The notes under the pieces were generated by a model, which was given only the letters and a program-made list of their open reading frames with translations, was not told where the DNA came from and ran no database searches. A stretch of 64,000 nucleotides of DNA from a virus. The translations under genes and the position numbers were made by a program. This document shows positions 1 through 7,076 of the stretch, piece after piece (position 1 is the first letter of the stretch; each line of letters begins with the position of its first letter). The DNA is taken from positions 1 through 64,000 of IMG/VR virus record IMGVR_UViG_3300050132_000112; one strand, 5' to 3'.

Positions 1-240
1 CAGTCGCCTGTGTTCCTGTCGCCTGTGTTCCTGTAGCCTGTGTTCCAGTCGCCTGTGTTCCAGTTGCCTGTGTTCCTGTCGCCTGTGTTCCTGTCGCCTG
101 TGTTACTGTTGCCTGTGTTACTGTCGCCTGTGTTCCTGTAGCCTGTGTTACTGTTGCCTGTGTTACTGTCGCCTGTGTTACTGTCGCCTGTGTTCCAGTC
201 GCCTGTGTTCCAGTTGCCTGTGTTACTGTCGCCTGTGTTC
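1..240 (-). repeat. 15-bp tandem repeat encoding NTG-[DNY]-[SWR]
   Basis: Sixteen consecutive 15-bp units, read on the minus strand as AACACAGGC plus two variable codons. The first variable codon is GAC, AAC or TAC and the second is AGT, TGG or AGG. The nine constant bases show no synonymous change, which points to recent expansion or homogenisation. The array continues beyond the left edge. It lies inside the pentapeptide-repeat CDS and is not a CRISPR, as there are no spacers. Confidence 0.95.
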
Positions 241-971
241 TTTAAACCAGTATTGTCCTTACCCATATTAACGACGGTCAATACTTCTAACCATGTTAAC
301 TCTCTGATAAATTCAATTTCAGACGTGCAACTTTTATTACCCTCAATAACCGTTGTGCCATGATCTAAAATCTCAAACACTCTGTTGTTGGGGTCGAATG
401 AATAATAGTCGAAGCAATCTGCAGCCACTACACAATAGTGAAAACCGCTGTTACAAGGCGATACAACGCCTGTATGCTTATATCTTTTATTTAACTCGTA
501 CTTGTACCCACGGCATGACATATCTTTATTAGTGACCTTATAGCCCCTTATTGGTGCAGGAATACTTAATACATCAACAAAGCGTTGAGGCCATGACAAA
601 TTAGTCGGGTTATCTTTAAATAGCTGAGCAAATAACGGTGCTACTTCTTCGGGTGTAAACCCTGCAATACCGCATCCTATCTCTGTTAATAAGAAATGTT
701 TAGCAGGTATTTGATGAACATGAAATGCAAACTTCTTTATATACTCTTTTAATGCGATTAGCGACACTTTCGCCATTTTGGTATCCAATGTGGGTATGGC
801 GAACGATTGTCCTTGCATACCGAATGCCTGACCGTTTACAGCCCCGAATTTGTCTACTGCTAATCTTGCTGCTCCACCCAAGTGGTCGCCGTTCTCATTT
901 GAACCGAATACGAACACCTCATTCTTTTTGAGTTTCGTAATGTTGTTTGGTGTAATTTTCATTTTGACCAT
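1..971 (-). CDS. Partial protein: macro-like domain, DUF7666-like domain, NTGxx pentapeptide repeats
   Basis: The frame is open at the left window edge, so the C-terminus is missing. I chose the ATG at 971 (a second in-frame ATG is at 962). Residues about 15-115 resemble the A1S_2505-type phage macro-like domain (VFVFGSN, GAARLAVDKFGA, GQSFAIPT, TEIGCGIAGFTPEEV). Residues about 142-225 resemble the phage DUF7666 module (CRGYKYEL, CNSGFHYC, CFDYYSF, GNKSC). From residue about 240 onward, pentapeptides of the form N-T-G-[DNY]-[SWR] repeat at least 16 times and should fold as a beta-helix. A nucleotide or ADP-ribose-like ligand for the first domain is inference. It is the most distal gene seen in the leftward operon. 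Real function unknown. Confidence 0.8.
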   Translation of the reverse strand, partial: MVKMKITPNNITKLKKNEVFVFGSNENGDHLGGAARLAVDKFGAVNGQAFGMQGQSFAIPTLDTKMAKVSLIALKEYIKKFAFHVHQIPAKHFLLTEIGCGIAGFTPEEVAPLFAQLFKDNPTNLSWPQRFVDVLSIPAPIRGYKVTNKDMSCRGYKYELNKRYKHTGVVSPCNSGFHYCVVAADCFDYYSFDPNNRVFEILDHGTTVIEGNKSCTSEIEFIRELTWLEVLTVVNMGKDNTGLKNTGDSNTGNWNTGDWNTGDSNTGDSNTGNSNTGYRNTGDSNTGNSNTGDRNTGDRNTGNWNTGDWNTGYRNTGDRNTGD

Positions 972-983
972 TTTTTAATTTGT

Positions 984-1184
984 TTATTTTATTTTAAATA
1001 ATTGTTCTTTATATACTTGTCCTGATTGCATTAACCTTTTCTTCTCTGCCATGCAATGAGCGTAAATAGCGGGTCCAAACCATGCCGTTTTATTATCTCC
1101 GTAGTACAATTTCCAGTCACTCTTTTGTTGTTTAGGGTGATACTGTTTGTAGACTATGGCGGTTAAATGGCGTTGGGTATTCAT
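984..1184 (-). CDS. Hypothetical small basic protein (66 aa)
   Basis: I do not recognise the family. It is lysine- and tyrosine-rich with a central YYGDNKTAWFGPA segment and no membrane segment or signal peptide. It lies 3 bp downstream of the zinc-ribbon gene and 12 bp before the macro-like gene, in the same leftward operon. A real gene is supported by tight packing on the coding strand. Confidence 0.6.
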   Translation of the reverse strand: MNTQRHLTAIVYKQYHPKQQKSDWKLYYGDNKTAWFGPAIYAHCMAEKKRLMQSGQVYKEQLFKIK

Positions 1185-1187
1185 GGC

Positions 1188-1421
1188 TTAGTACTTATCT
1201 GCAATGTTACCGCAGTCACCGCATAACTCTAAATCACCTAAGTGTACAATGTCGGCACGACAACATGCTGACTTAGCGTAATGCTCTCTATGGTTGTGGA
1301 ACACTTCTTCATTACAAATGATTTGCCCGTTGTTTGTCATGCGGAATTGGTATTCAGTCATGGCACTATCCTTTATCTGCTCAAGCATGGGCATTAAGGA
1401 TGGATGAGATTGTAATTTCAT
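1188..1421 (-). CDS. Small zinc-ribbon-like protein (77 aa)
   Basis: The C-terminal half carries two cysteine pairs, SACCRAD at about 50-56 and ELCGDCGN at about 65-72. This spacing is typical of a single treble-clef or zinc-ribbon knuckle seen in many small phage proteins. Binding to nucleic acid or protein is a family-level guess. It lies 5 bp after the HNH endonuclease gene in the leftward operon. Confidence 0.65.
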   Translation of the reverse strand: MKLQSHPSLMPMLEQIKDSAMTEYQFRMTNNGQIICNEEVFHNHREHYAKSACCRADIVHLGDLELCGDCGNIADKY

Positions 1422-1426
1422 AATGA

Positions 1427-2083
1427 TTATATGTTTCTTGATTTTTTAGTGTTTATTAAACTTATGGTATTAGCGGCTACTCCAAATATCGATGCAATTT
1501 CTTTTTGCCTCCTACCCAAAAGCAACATTGCTTTAATTTCTAAAACCTGTTTATTGCTCAGTTTAGCACGGTGATTGTCTTCGCCTCTTTTTGTCTTATA
1601 TAGACCAGTTTGGTGCCCGTGTATTTTATTTTCTCTATCTGTACACCATTCTAAATTAGATACATGGTTATTTTTTTTGTGCCCGTCGATATGGTTAACC
1701 TGCGGTTTATTTTCGGGATTGGGAATAAAAGCAAATGCAACCAGCCTATGAACCTTTATTTTTTTCAACACGCCGTTTGTATTTTCTAACCATATTGCAT
1801 AATATCCATCTTTAGAGTTACTACCGAAAGTTATTTTTTCTTCTAATATAAAACTCGGACCCCAAGCCAATTTAATTTCCTTTTTATTTACCCCTACTTG
1901 TCCAAATTCATTAACAGAACATTCTTTAAAACCTACACAATCTATAAAATTGGGGGATAAAGGATATTCATTTTTAATAGATTTTGGTTCTTTATTAGCT
2001 TTCTTTTTTGCCCAAAGAGTCTTGTTATAAGCTGACCTTCTCGCCTTAAAATCCTCGATAGATTCAAACTTTTTGTGGTTCAT
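1427..2083 (-). CDS. Free-standing HNH homing endonuclease with C-terminal HTH
   Basis: Residues about 112-165 form an HNH_3-type core: VHRLVAFAFIPNPENKP, then VNHIDGHKKNNHVSNLEWC and an EN-IHGHQTG tail. The residues H-N-H expected to bind the metal are present. The last 45 residues (LSNKQVLEIKAM, GRRQKEIASIFGVAANTIS) look like a helix-turn-helix for DNA recognition. The first 60 residues are basic and unassigned. Homing endonucleases cut uninvaded alleles so that the gene is copied in by repair. It sits between two small operon genes with 24 bp and 5 bp spacing, with no separate promoter seen. Confidence 0.88.
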   Translation of the reverse strand: MNHKKFESIEDFKARRSAYNKTLWAKKKANKEPKSIKNEYPLSPNFIDCVGFKECSVNEFGQVGVNKKEIKLAWGPSFILEEKITFGSNSKDGYYAIWLENTNGVLKKIKVHRLVAFAFIPNPENKPQVNHIDGHKKNNHVSNLEWCTDRENKIHGHQTGLYKTKRGEDNHRAKLSNKQVLEIKAMLLLGRRQKEIASIFGVAANTISLINTKKSRNI

Positions 2084-2107
2084 GTGGGTTATAGTGTTTA
2101 GTGGTTT

Positions 2108-2410
2108 TTAATTAATGAACTTTATTTTATTTGGTATAACATGCTCAATTGTGCCATCTGATTTTTCTATAATACCATAAGTATCCATTACCAAAGCATT
2201 ATCGCTATCGGTGCTTTCATATCCCCAACCGTGAAATAAACCATCGGTATCATAGTCTGAACTATAAGCTGCTGTGCCGGGTTTAGTGGTGTATTCCCTT
2301 CGTTCGCTGTATGGTGTAAGTTCGGGCAATTCATTGCCTTCTTTATTTATCCAAACCCTGCTAATAAATGATTTAAATTTTACTTGTCTCATGGTTACGT
2401 TGCTTTCCAT
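2108..2410 (-). CDS. Hypothetical protein (100 aa)
   Basis: I do not recognise this protein. It is mixed alpha/beta in composition, with an acidic, aromatic centre (YSSDYDTDGLFHGWGYES). The ATG overlaps the stop of the upstream ribbon-helix-helix-like gene by one base (TAATG), so the two are probably co-translated. Confidence 0.65.
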   Translation of the reverse strand: MESNVTMRQVKFKSFISRVWINKEGNELPELTPYSERREYTTKPGTAAYSSDYDTDGLFHGWGYESTDSDNALVMDTYGIIEKSDGTIEHVIPNKIKFIN

Positions 2411-2559
2411 TACTTTTCTGTATCTTCTCGCTTTATAAGTTTGTCGATTTCGCCCTCTACCAATTTGGTAACAGAGGTTCTTTTTTTCTTAGCTATTTTC
2501 TTAACAGTTTCACGTTTGCTTTCTGTCGTGTAAATAATTATTGGTTTTATTTCTTCCAT
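2410..2559 (-). CDS. Small ribbon-helix-helix-like protein (49 aa)
   Basis: A short beta strand (KPIIIYTT) followed by two basic helices (KRETVKKIAKKKRTSVTKLVEGEIDKLI) matches the Arc/MetJ-type ribbon-helix-helix layout. I start it at the ATG at 2559 rather than the upstream in-frame TTG at 2592, because the promoter TACCTTTG ends at 2590 and would place the transcript start inside the longer version. As the first gene behind its own promoter it could be an autoregulator (inference). TAATG overlap with the next gene. Confidence 0.6.
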   Translation of the reverse strand: MEEIKPIIIYTTESKRETVKKIAKKKRTSVTKLVEGEIDKLIKREDTEK

Positions 2560-2589
2560 GCTTTTAGTGATGATTGCGTTTCCATAATT

Positions 2590-2619
2590 CAAAGGTAATG
2601 ATAATAATTTAATATCAAA
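2590..2619 (-). promoter_or_regulatory. Bacteroidota-type promoter TTTG-N18-TACCTTTG
   Basis: On the minus strand, TTTG (2619-2616) is followed after 18 nt by TACCTTTG (2597-2590). This fits the -33/-7 consensus of Bacteroidota promoters, with a slightly short spacer. Predicted transcript start is about 2586, giving a leader of about 27 nt to the ATG at 2559. Confidence 0.6.
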
Positions 2620-2771
2620 ATATTATTACAATTTATTTTCACTTTCTTTATTCTTTCTTTCCCCTCTATCCTACCCCCATAGTAATGTCCTGTTTACTGC
2701 CTATTTACAGTAACTACTTAACTAAGTTTACAAGCTATACGCAATTATCCGAGAGAGCCCATTAGACAGTC
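2593..2771. other. Intergenic segment with short hairpins
   Basis: No gene found. On the minus strand it begins with a GACAG/CTGTC hairpin directly after the stop of the HTH gene, then TTACTG/CAGTAA arms around 2695-2712 and an AT-rich stretch carrying the promoter. GGCAGTAAAC here also occurs in the structured RNA near 8.1 kb, but the rest of that element is absent. Confidence 0.4.
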
Positions 2772-3524
2772 TTACCTGTCACAGTAACCAAAGGATGTTT
2801 TAGTATAGTTAGCTTTAGTGTTGCACAATATGAAATGGTTTGCCCCTAAATAATAGTAGTCGCCTGTTTCTTTGTTGTATCGGGCGTTTACTATACCTTG
2901 TTTCTTTAGCTTTTGATAATCGCCCTCAGAAATGTTCACTATGCTTTTTTTGATAGTTAAACCGAATGATTTTAAATTCGAGAGTACATTTAAGGCCTGA
3001 GTATGGCTAAGGTTCAAAAGTTCGCCTGCTTTACGGGCTGATAAGTTGGGGGTTTTTGATAACTCATTTTTAATAGAAGATAGTAAGGTGGCAAAACATT
3101 TAACGCTGCGTTGATTTTCGTTCTTTGCTGCTTTAGCGATCTTATATTTTTGTGCTTTTATTTTATGTATGATGATTTGAGCCTGAATAAATCGCTTTAT
3201 GTCGGCTATGGGTACTTGCTTGTAGTTGTTACGCCTTCGGTTGAATAAATGCTTTTCCTCATTGTGCCCGATTAGGTGTAAATGGTCACCTTGTAATTTG
3301 GCTAAACCGTTGGCTATGGCATACTTTAATAAGCGATTGAAGCGAAGTACACCTATGCGTAGTTTAATACGGTGAGCGTCCTTATTTGCCTTGAAATTTA
3401 ATAGGATGGGATGTTGTAGTCCTGCGGATAGTTGTTTGATTAGAATATAAGCATCGGTGTAGTCCTTACCGTGGTTAGACAGTCTGTAACAATCGGGGCT
3501 TAAATAAACGAAAAATCCGCTCAT
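2772..3524 (-). CDS. Helix-turn-helix DNA-binding protein (250 aa), replication or regulatory
   Basis: I do not recognise an exact family. Residues about 150-190 (LSKTPNLSARKAGELLNLSHTQALNVLSNLKSFGL) have the shape of a helix-turn-helix or winged helix, and the following segment could be the wing. The N-terminal 120 residues are basic and contain LRIGVLRFNRLLKYAIANGLA, which may be a second DNA-contacting helix pair. The gene has its own strong promoter and a 137-nt structured leader with 12-bp arms, unlike its neighbours. A transcription regulator or replication initiator are both possible. Confidence 0.65.
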   Translation of the reverse strand: MSGFFVYLSPDCYRLSNHGKDYTDAYILIKQLSAGLQHPILLNFKANKDAHRIKLRIGVLRFNRLLKYAIANGLAKLQGDHLHLIGHNEEKHLFNRRRNNYKQVPIADIKRFIQAQIIIHKIKAQKYKIAKAAKNENQRSVKCFATLLSSIKNELSKTPNLSARKAGELLNLSHTQALNVLSNLKSFGLTIKKSIVNISEGDYQKLKKQGIVNARYNKETGDYYYLGANHFILCNTKANYTKTSFGYCDR

Positions 3525-3661
3525 ATTTTCTTACAGAGGACGGTCCGGAAAGACGTAAGTTCTTTAAAACCCTGTAATCGATATGAACGGATAACCGTTT
3601 TATCTTTGCTTGAAGTAATTATAACGTGTAGTTTTCCGGACCGTGCGTTTTTAAATACTTA
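3525..3661 (-). ncRNA. Structured 5' leader with 12-bp terminal stem
   Basis: Perfect 12-bp inverted arms, ACGGTCCGGAAA at 3540-3551 and TTTCCGGACCGT at 3633-3644, enclose 81 nt. Inside is a second hairpin, AACGG-ATAA-CCGTT, near 3586-3599. Both lie in the predicted leader between the promoter at 3668-3700 and the ATG at 3524. The GC-rich arms stand out in an AT-rich genome. It may be a regulatory RNA fold or a DNA operator; sequence alone does not decide. Confidence 0.55.
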
Positions 3662-3667
3662 ATGATA

Positions 3668-3700
3668 CAAAGATATATATTTTGATTTTGTTTTTACAAA
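3668..3700 (-). promoter_or_regulatory. Bacteroidota-type promoter TTTG-N21-TATCTTTG
   Basis: On the minus strand TTTG (3700-3697) and TATCTTTG (3675-3668) are separated by 21 nt, a full match to the Bacteroidota consensus. It begins exactly at the stop of the upstream gene (3701) and drives the 250-aa HTH gene with a long leader. Confidence 0.75.
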
Positions 3701-4081
3701 TTAATTCCAACCCTCGCAATCGAAATTAATAGTTCGCATTTTACCTTCGTCCCAATATGCTTGTAATTTTAATTGGAATACCTCTATTATTTCAATTGCT
3801 TTTGGCCTCATGCCGCCGTTGCCCTCTACCAAATGGAATGAAAGGTCGAAATCGGGGTATAGTTCTTCAAATTCACTTAAATACATTGTACCCACAATTT
3901 TTTGTTTATTTTCCAAAAGGTCATAATACTTGCCTTTGATAACATCAATTAAATTATAATCCTCTTTGCTTTTTTTAGGCTTCCTGTCAAAAAAGGTAAT
4001 ACAATCATAGTGTCCACCGTAAATGCCAAACCATATATTTTTAGTAGATATTTTAGGCATTTTTAAACTTGCTGTTTCCAT
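3701..4081 (-). CDS. Hypothetical protein (126 aa)
   Basis: I do not recognise this protein. It has an aromatic N-terminal segment (NIWFGIYGGHYDCITFF) and an acidic C-terminus ending NFDCEGWN. No signal peptide or membrane segment is visible. It sits alone between a 51-bp gap and the promoter of the HTH gene, in the leftward block. Confidence 0.6.
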   Translation of the reverse strand: METASLKMPKISTKNIWFGIYGGHYDCITFFDRKPKKSKEDYNLIDVIKGKYYDLLENKQKIVGTMYLSEFEELYPDFDLSFHLVEGNGGMRPKAIEIIEVFQLKLQAYWDEGKMRTINFDCEGWN

Positions 4082-4132
4082 CTTTTTTGCTCTTTTTTTC
4101 CTTTAAAGTGTACTAAATACCCCGATAGTGGG

Positions 4133-4495
4133 TTAATCAATTTTTATAGTCGGCAAAACGGTTAACCAACCCTTTATAACTAATAAGCCAATGGCCGAAA
4201 CAAACCATGACTTTATAAGATCACGTATTTTTCTATTCCAAATATAACTGTCCTTTTCGTGTTCAGATAAAATGTCATATTCTTTATGGTGTCCTACACT
4301 ACACATCGAACCATTATATAATTCATAATTAGCCCAAAATATAGTTTTCTTTACGCCCAAATAATAACAAACAATCACATCTTCAAACAATAGCGGTTTT
4401 TGATTTTTAATACATTCCATTATTGTAGTAAGCAGCAATTGTTGCCCCTTAGACATTTCAGATTTACGATTATGGGTGAGTTGTAAGCCTTCCAT
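4133..4495 (-). CDS. Hypothetical protein with C-terminal hydrophobic helix (120 aa)
   Basis: No family recognised. Residues about 92-115 (WFVSAIGLLVIKGWLTVLP) form one hydrophobic helix that could be a membrane anchor. An alternative start at M15 (position 4453) would give 106 aa. It is 4 bp downstream of the next gene in the same operon. Confidence 0.55.
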   Translation of the reverse strand: MEGLQLTHNRKSEMSKGQQLLLTTIMECIKNQKPLLFEDVIVCYYLGVKKTIFWANYELYNGSMCSVGHHKEYDILSEHEKDSYIWNRKIRDLIKSWFVSAIGLLVIKGWLTVLPTIKID

Positions 4496-4499
4496 TTTA

Positions 4500-4841
4500 C
4501 TATTTATTTACTGGATAATTACCTTCATCATCAGCTATCATAGTACCTAATACATCACTCTCGTCTACTTTGCTGATGTCGTAGCCTGTTCGTTTCCATG
4601 TATGGGCGTACTGAGCGAATTTACCAAAATGCGTATCACAATAGGCGACTTTATCTTTCCAATCGGCATTATTATCACCTCCACGCTCATTAAAAAAGGA
4701 ATTGATAATAATAGTTGCCATATCGTTATTGCCCTTGTAGATGTCGTTTAAGTGCAAATAGTTTCTTAACCGCCATTCTGTTTTATTCATGCCGTGGATT
4801 ACAAGGCGTTCAGCATCTTTATGTTTGTTTCGTCTGCTCAT
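4500..4841 (-). CDS. Hypothetical protein (113 aa)
   Basis: I start it at the ATG at 4841 (MSRRNKHKDAERL). The longer frame from 4916 would lie inside the upstream gene, which stops at 4843. The chosen start leaves one base between stop and start, matching the packing of neighbours. Basic N-terminus, then WRLRNYLHLNDIYKGNN and several Trp/Tyr residues. No function can be given. Confidence 0.6.
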   Translation of the reverse strand: MSRRNKHKDAERLVIHGMNKTEWRLRNYLHLNDIYKGNNDMATIIINSFFNERGGDNNADWKDKVAYCDTHFGKFAQYAHTWKRTGYDISKVDESDVLGTMIADDEGNYPVNK

Positions 4842-4842
4842 T

Positions 4843-5253
4843 TTAGTATGCGTCTGTATAATATTTACCATTAAGTAGGTATAATGAAGCCATTGAATAC
4901 CATCCTCCGCCCTCACAATATTTGTATGGCTGTTTTAATAGTTGAGGTTGCGCTGTATAGTCTTTAAGGGATTTGTTAACAATAGTTGAAACAGGTTTGG
5001 TGTATTCGGACATAGGCATTTCAAAGTTGCCAAATATAAGTGTCTTAACGTTTTGCTTCATTTCAACCTTAACGCAATGTATTTCTGTATGATTAATTGA
5101 AAATATCATATCGGTAAACTTTACTTTACCTTTCTGCCTTGCATCTTCGATTGATTTATAGGTAATACGCTTAGTACTTGGCACATTATCAATTTTAGCC
5201 AATTCCTTTAACATATCGGAATAGTAGCCGGGGTTTTCTTTAGTTAAGTCCAT
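4843..5253 (-). CDS. Hypothetical protein (136 aa)
   Basis: Unrecognised. The C-terminal 30 residues (KYCEGGGWYSMASLYLLNGKYYTDAY) are aromatic-rich, the middle looks like beta strands. It overlaps the upstream gene stop by one base (TAATG), supporting co-translation. Confidence 0.6.
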   Translation of the reverse strand: MDLTKENPGYYSDMLKELAKIDNVPSTKRITYKSIEDARQKGKVKFTDMIFSINHTEIHCVKVEMKQNVKTLIFGNFEMPMSEYTKPVSTIVNKSLKDYTAQPQLLKQPYKYCEGGGWYSMASLYLLNGKYYTDAY

Positions 5254-5492
5254 TATTTATAAAGATTAATAGTACCCAGTGCGCTATCAAACGGATTATG
5301 GCTATTTTCAGCCCCTACAAGCGATTTATCCTGTTCTTTGGTGTTATCTATCGTTTGAAACCTTATTTTGTGTTGTAGCACCTCTGGCGTGTCTAAAAGG
5401 TATTCGAACTTTTCAAACAGTTTAGTAAGGTATTCCGTTTCAAACTCACAGTCTACATTTAGAAACTGATAAGTTATTTTGTGGATAATCAT
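5253..5492 (-). CDS. Hypothetical protein (79 aa)
   Basis: Unrecognised acidic protein (FEKFEYLLDTPEVLQHKIRF). Its start overlaps the stop of the upstream gene by 4 bp (ATGA) and its stop overlaps the next start by one base, so it is embedded in a translationally coupled run of three genes. Confidence 0.6.
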   Translation of the reverse strand: MIIHKITYQFLNVDCEFETEYLTKLFEKFEYLLDTPEVLQHKIRFQTIDNTKEQDKSLVGAENSHNPFDSALGTINLYK

Positions 5493-5755
5493 GGCTTTAA
5501 ATAGGTTATCTTATTAAAGATATTTTGCTTAACTTGGTTTATAATATCCTCGGGTACTTCTACCTCTTGAATACCAATGCTTGATCTACGCCTATCAATG
5601 GCATCATACCACTTTAAAGGCTTAAACTTATGGCGTATTGTTTCTCTTGTTTCATAATAATATTCTCGCAAAAGCAATTGCATTTCATCATTTAAGCGAA
5701 ACCTAAATGTTTCTTGAATTAGTGGTGAGTGTGGTATTAGTACGGTGTGATACAT
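5489..5755 (-). CDS. Hypothetical protein (88 aa)
   Basis: Unrecognised, predicted mostly helical and charged (EMQLLLREYYYETRETIRHKFKPLKWYDAIDRRR). It starts 2 bp after the stop of the tiny lipoprotein gene and ends in an ATGA overlap with the next gene. Confidence 0.6.
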   Translation of the reverse strand: MYHTVLIPHSPLIQETFRFRLNDEMQLLLREYYYETRETIRHKFKPLKWYDAIDRRRSSIGIQEVEVPEDIINQVKQNIFNKITYLKP

Positions 5756-5757
5756 GA

Positions 5758-5877
5758 TTATTTCATTCTATGTGTATGAGTGCTTGAATAGGCTGGGCAA
5801 AGTACATCACTGCAGCCGGTTAATAAACCCGATAACAGCACTACTATAATGCTGATTAGTAAAAATATCATTTTCAT
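5758..5877 (-). CDS. Tiny lipoprotein (39 aa)
   Basis: The frame from ATG 5877 to TAA 5758 encodes a hydrophobic signal segment (MIFLLISIIVVLLSG) followed by the lipobox LTGC at about residue 22, then a 17-residue tail. Signal peptidase II would leave an acylated peptide of about 18 residues at the membrane. Size and lipobox recall Rz1-type outer-membrane spanins, but the gene sits in the early block, away from the lysin, so a role in superinfection exclusion is equally possible (inference). Confidence 0.65.
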   Translation of the reverse strand: MKMIFLLISIIVVLLSGLLTGCSDVLCPAYSSTHTHRMK

Positions 5878-5932
5878 GGTTATTGGTTTTAAGCGTTTAT
5901 TTTGTTATCTTTATGTACGTTATTTGAAATAG

Positions 5933-6130
5933 TTAAATAGTAAGGTCGTAGTAATCACCATTGTTGAACCCTGTACGTGTATGGGCTAAATTCCAACTTT
6001 CCCGCCACGTAGAACGGTTTTCTTCCTGTGGGTTAATGTCTACTAACATTTCGTTAATTTCTTCATTTATGGCGACTATTGTTACCAACCCATTAAACCA
6101 CTTGCTTTTAAAGGTTGACTTTAATTTCAT
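5933..6130 (-). CDS. Hypothetical protein (65 aa)
   Basis: Unrecognised. Basic start (MKLKSTFKSKWFNGLV) and an acidic aromatic end (GFNNGDYYDLTI), consistent with a small beta-rich domain. It follows the 56-aa gene after a 12-bp gap in the leftward operon. Confidence 0.55.
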   Translation of the reverse strand: MKLKSTFKSKWFNGLVTIVAINEEINEMLVDINPQEENRSTWRESWNLAHTRTGFNNGDYYDLTI

Positions 6131-6142
6131 TTTCCTGTGTGT

Positions 6143-6313
6143 TTAATAAAATATCTCATGATAAATATGCATAGCCTGTAAGAACAGAAACCTGTCAACT
6201 AAGCTATAATGTTCGAGGTTATTTACAAGGTAGTTAGTTAACTCTACTAAGTCCTGTTTACAGTTAACGCCATCCAGTATTTCAAATACTTCATCTGTTG
6301 AATATGGTTTCAT
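6143..6313 (-). CDS. Hypothetical protein (56 aa)
   Basis: ATG 6313 overlaps the TGA of the upstream gene (ATGA), and the frame runs to TAA at 6143. The product is a helical acidic peptide (STDEVFEILDGVNCKQDLVE, then YLVNNLEHYSLVDRFLFLQ). The coupled start is the main support for it being real. Function unknown. Confidence 0.6.
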   Translation of the reverse strand: MKPYSTDEVFEILDGVNCKQDLVELTNYLVNNLEHYSLVDRFLFLQAMHIYHEIFY

Positions 6314-6498
6314 ACGGCGTTCATTACTTCGTTTAACACTTCTTTGTCGTAACCATCACTATAAGGGTCGCTAATGGCATATAAAGCCAAACGACACATT
6401 AGTTTGTTTAATTCGGGGTCGTTCAACTGCGAGGCTCTAACAGCCACCATAGACAAAATGTTACGCAATATCTTTAACGGCATAACAACGCCATACAT
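6310..6498 (-). CDS. Hypothetical helical protein (62 aa)
   Basis: Unrecognised. Predicted all-helical (LKILRNILSMVAVRASQLND, then LNKLMCRLALYAISD). An internal Met at residue 6 is an alternative start. It ends in an ATGA overlap with the next gene. Confidence 0.55.
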   Translation of the reverse strand: MYGVVMPLKILRNILSMVAVRASQLNDPELNKLMCRLALYAISDPYSDGYDKEVLNEVMNAV

Positions 6499-6602
6499 AG
6501 CGGGTCCACCGTGTTATGATATTTCTTTTAATAATGCGGGTGTGTTTACTTTCCAAAGTAAATCTTTTTGATTAGTTGACATATTGAGACTTTTTTTAGT
6601 GT

Positions 6603-6869
6603 TTATTTATATTGATATACTGCTACTCTCCTACCATTAACGTTATCATACCCTACATGCTTTCTAAGCTTGTTTAACTGCCCATTGATAGTACGGAGCA
6701 TTTTAAAGTAAACAGCGTGCTGTGCCTTAGCTTTACGCCATTCTGTGGTCTTATCTTCTTCTAAAGTTAAACCCATTGCTCCGGTACGTGCTTTATGTAG
6801 GGTAGCTTCTAAATTAGTTAGTTTATCTTCTATTTCCGCTTGCTGCTGTAATAGTGTGGTAGCGTTCAT
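6603..6869 (-). CDS. Hypothetical coiled-coil protein (88 aa)
   Basis: Residues 5-45 (LLQQQAEIEDKLTNLEATLH and onward) show heptad-like spacing of Leu/Ile typical of a coiled coil; the tail GYDNVNGRRVAVYQYK is probably a beta hairpin. No catalytic motif. It is 6 bp downstream of the 64-aa gene in the operon. Confidence 0.6.
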   Translation of the reverse strand: MNATTLLQQQAEIEDKLTNLEATLHKARTGAMGLTLEEDKTTEWRKAKAQHAVYFKMLRTINGQLNKLRKHVGYDNVNGRRVAVYQYK

Positions 6870-6875
6870 GGTTAT

Positions 6876-7070
6876 CTAATAGTTGTTTAATAATCGGTCA
6901 ATAAATATATTGTGGTCAACCTCGCTCAGTTCATCTAATAAATCTAAATGAACTGAATTGCCATCTAAATCATGCATACTTACTATTATTGGATTTAAAC
7001 CCTTTATGTAGTAATGAACCATTATTTCGGTATCTATGCCGTTTATTTTTATTGTTATTTTCCTTTTCAT
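6876..7070 (-). CDS. Hypothetical protein (64 aa)
   Basis: Unrecognised. Starts with a basic beta strand (MKRKITIKINGIDTEIMVHY) and ends with an acidic helix. Six base pairs separate it from both operon neighbours. Confidence 0.55.
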   Translation of the reverse strand: MKRKITIKINGIDTEIMVHYYIKGLNPIIVSMHDLDGNSVHLDLLDELSEVDHNIFIDRLLNNY

Positions 7071-7076
7071 AACGCC

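Noticed and set aside
1-240. CRISPR array
   Set aside because: The 15-bp units are contiguous with no spacers and encode pentapeptides on the minus strand.
145-363. Rightward Leu/Pro/Ser-rich frame
   Set aside because: It is the antisense shadow of the pentapeptide array and DUF7666-like coding region.
2593-2771. Third copy of the structured RNA
   Set aside because: It shares GGCAGTAAAC with copy B but lacks the CCTGAGA hairpin and the CTGCC arm.
6514-6582. 22-codon leftward frame between two operon genes
   Set aside because: It fits the gap and reads plausibly, but 22 codons without overlap to a neighbour is too little evidence.
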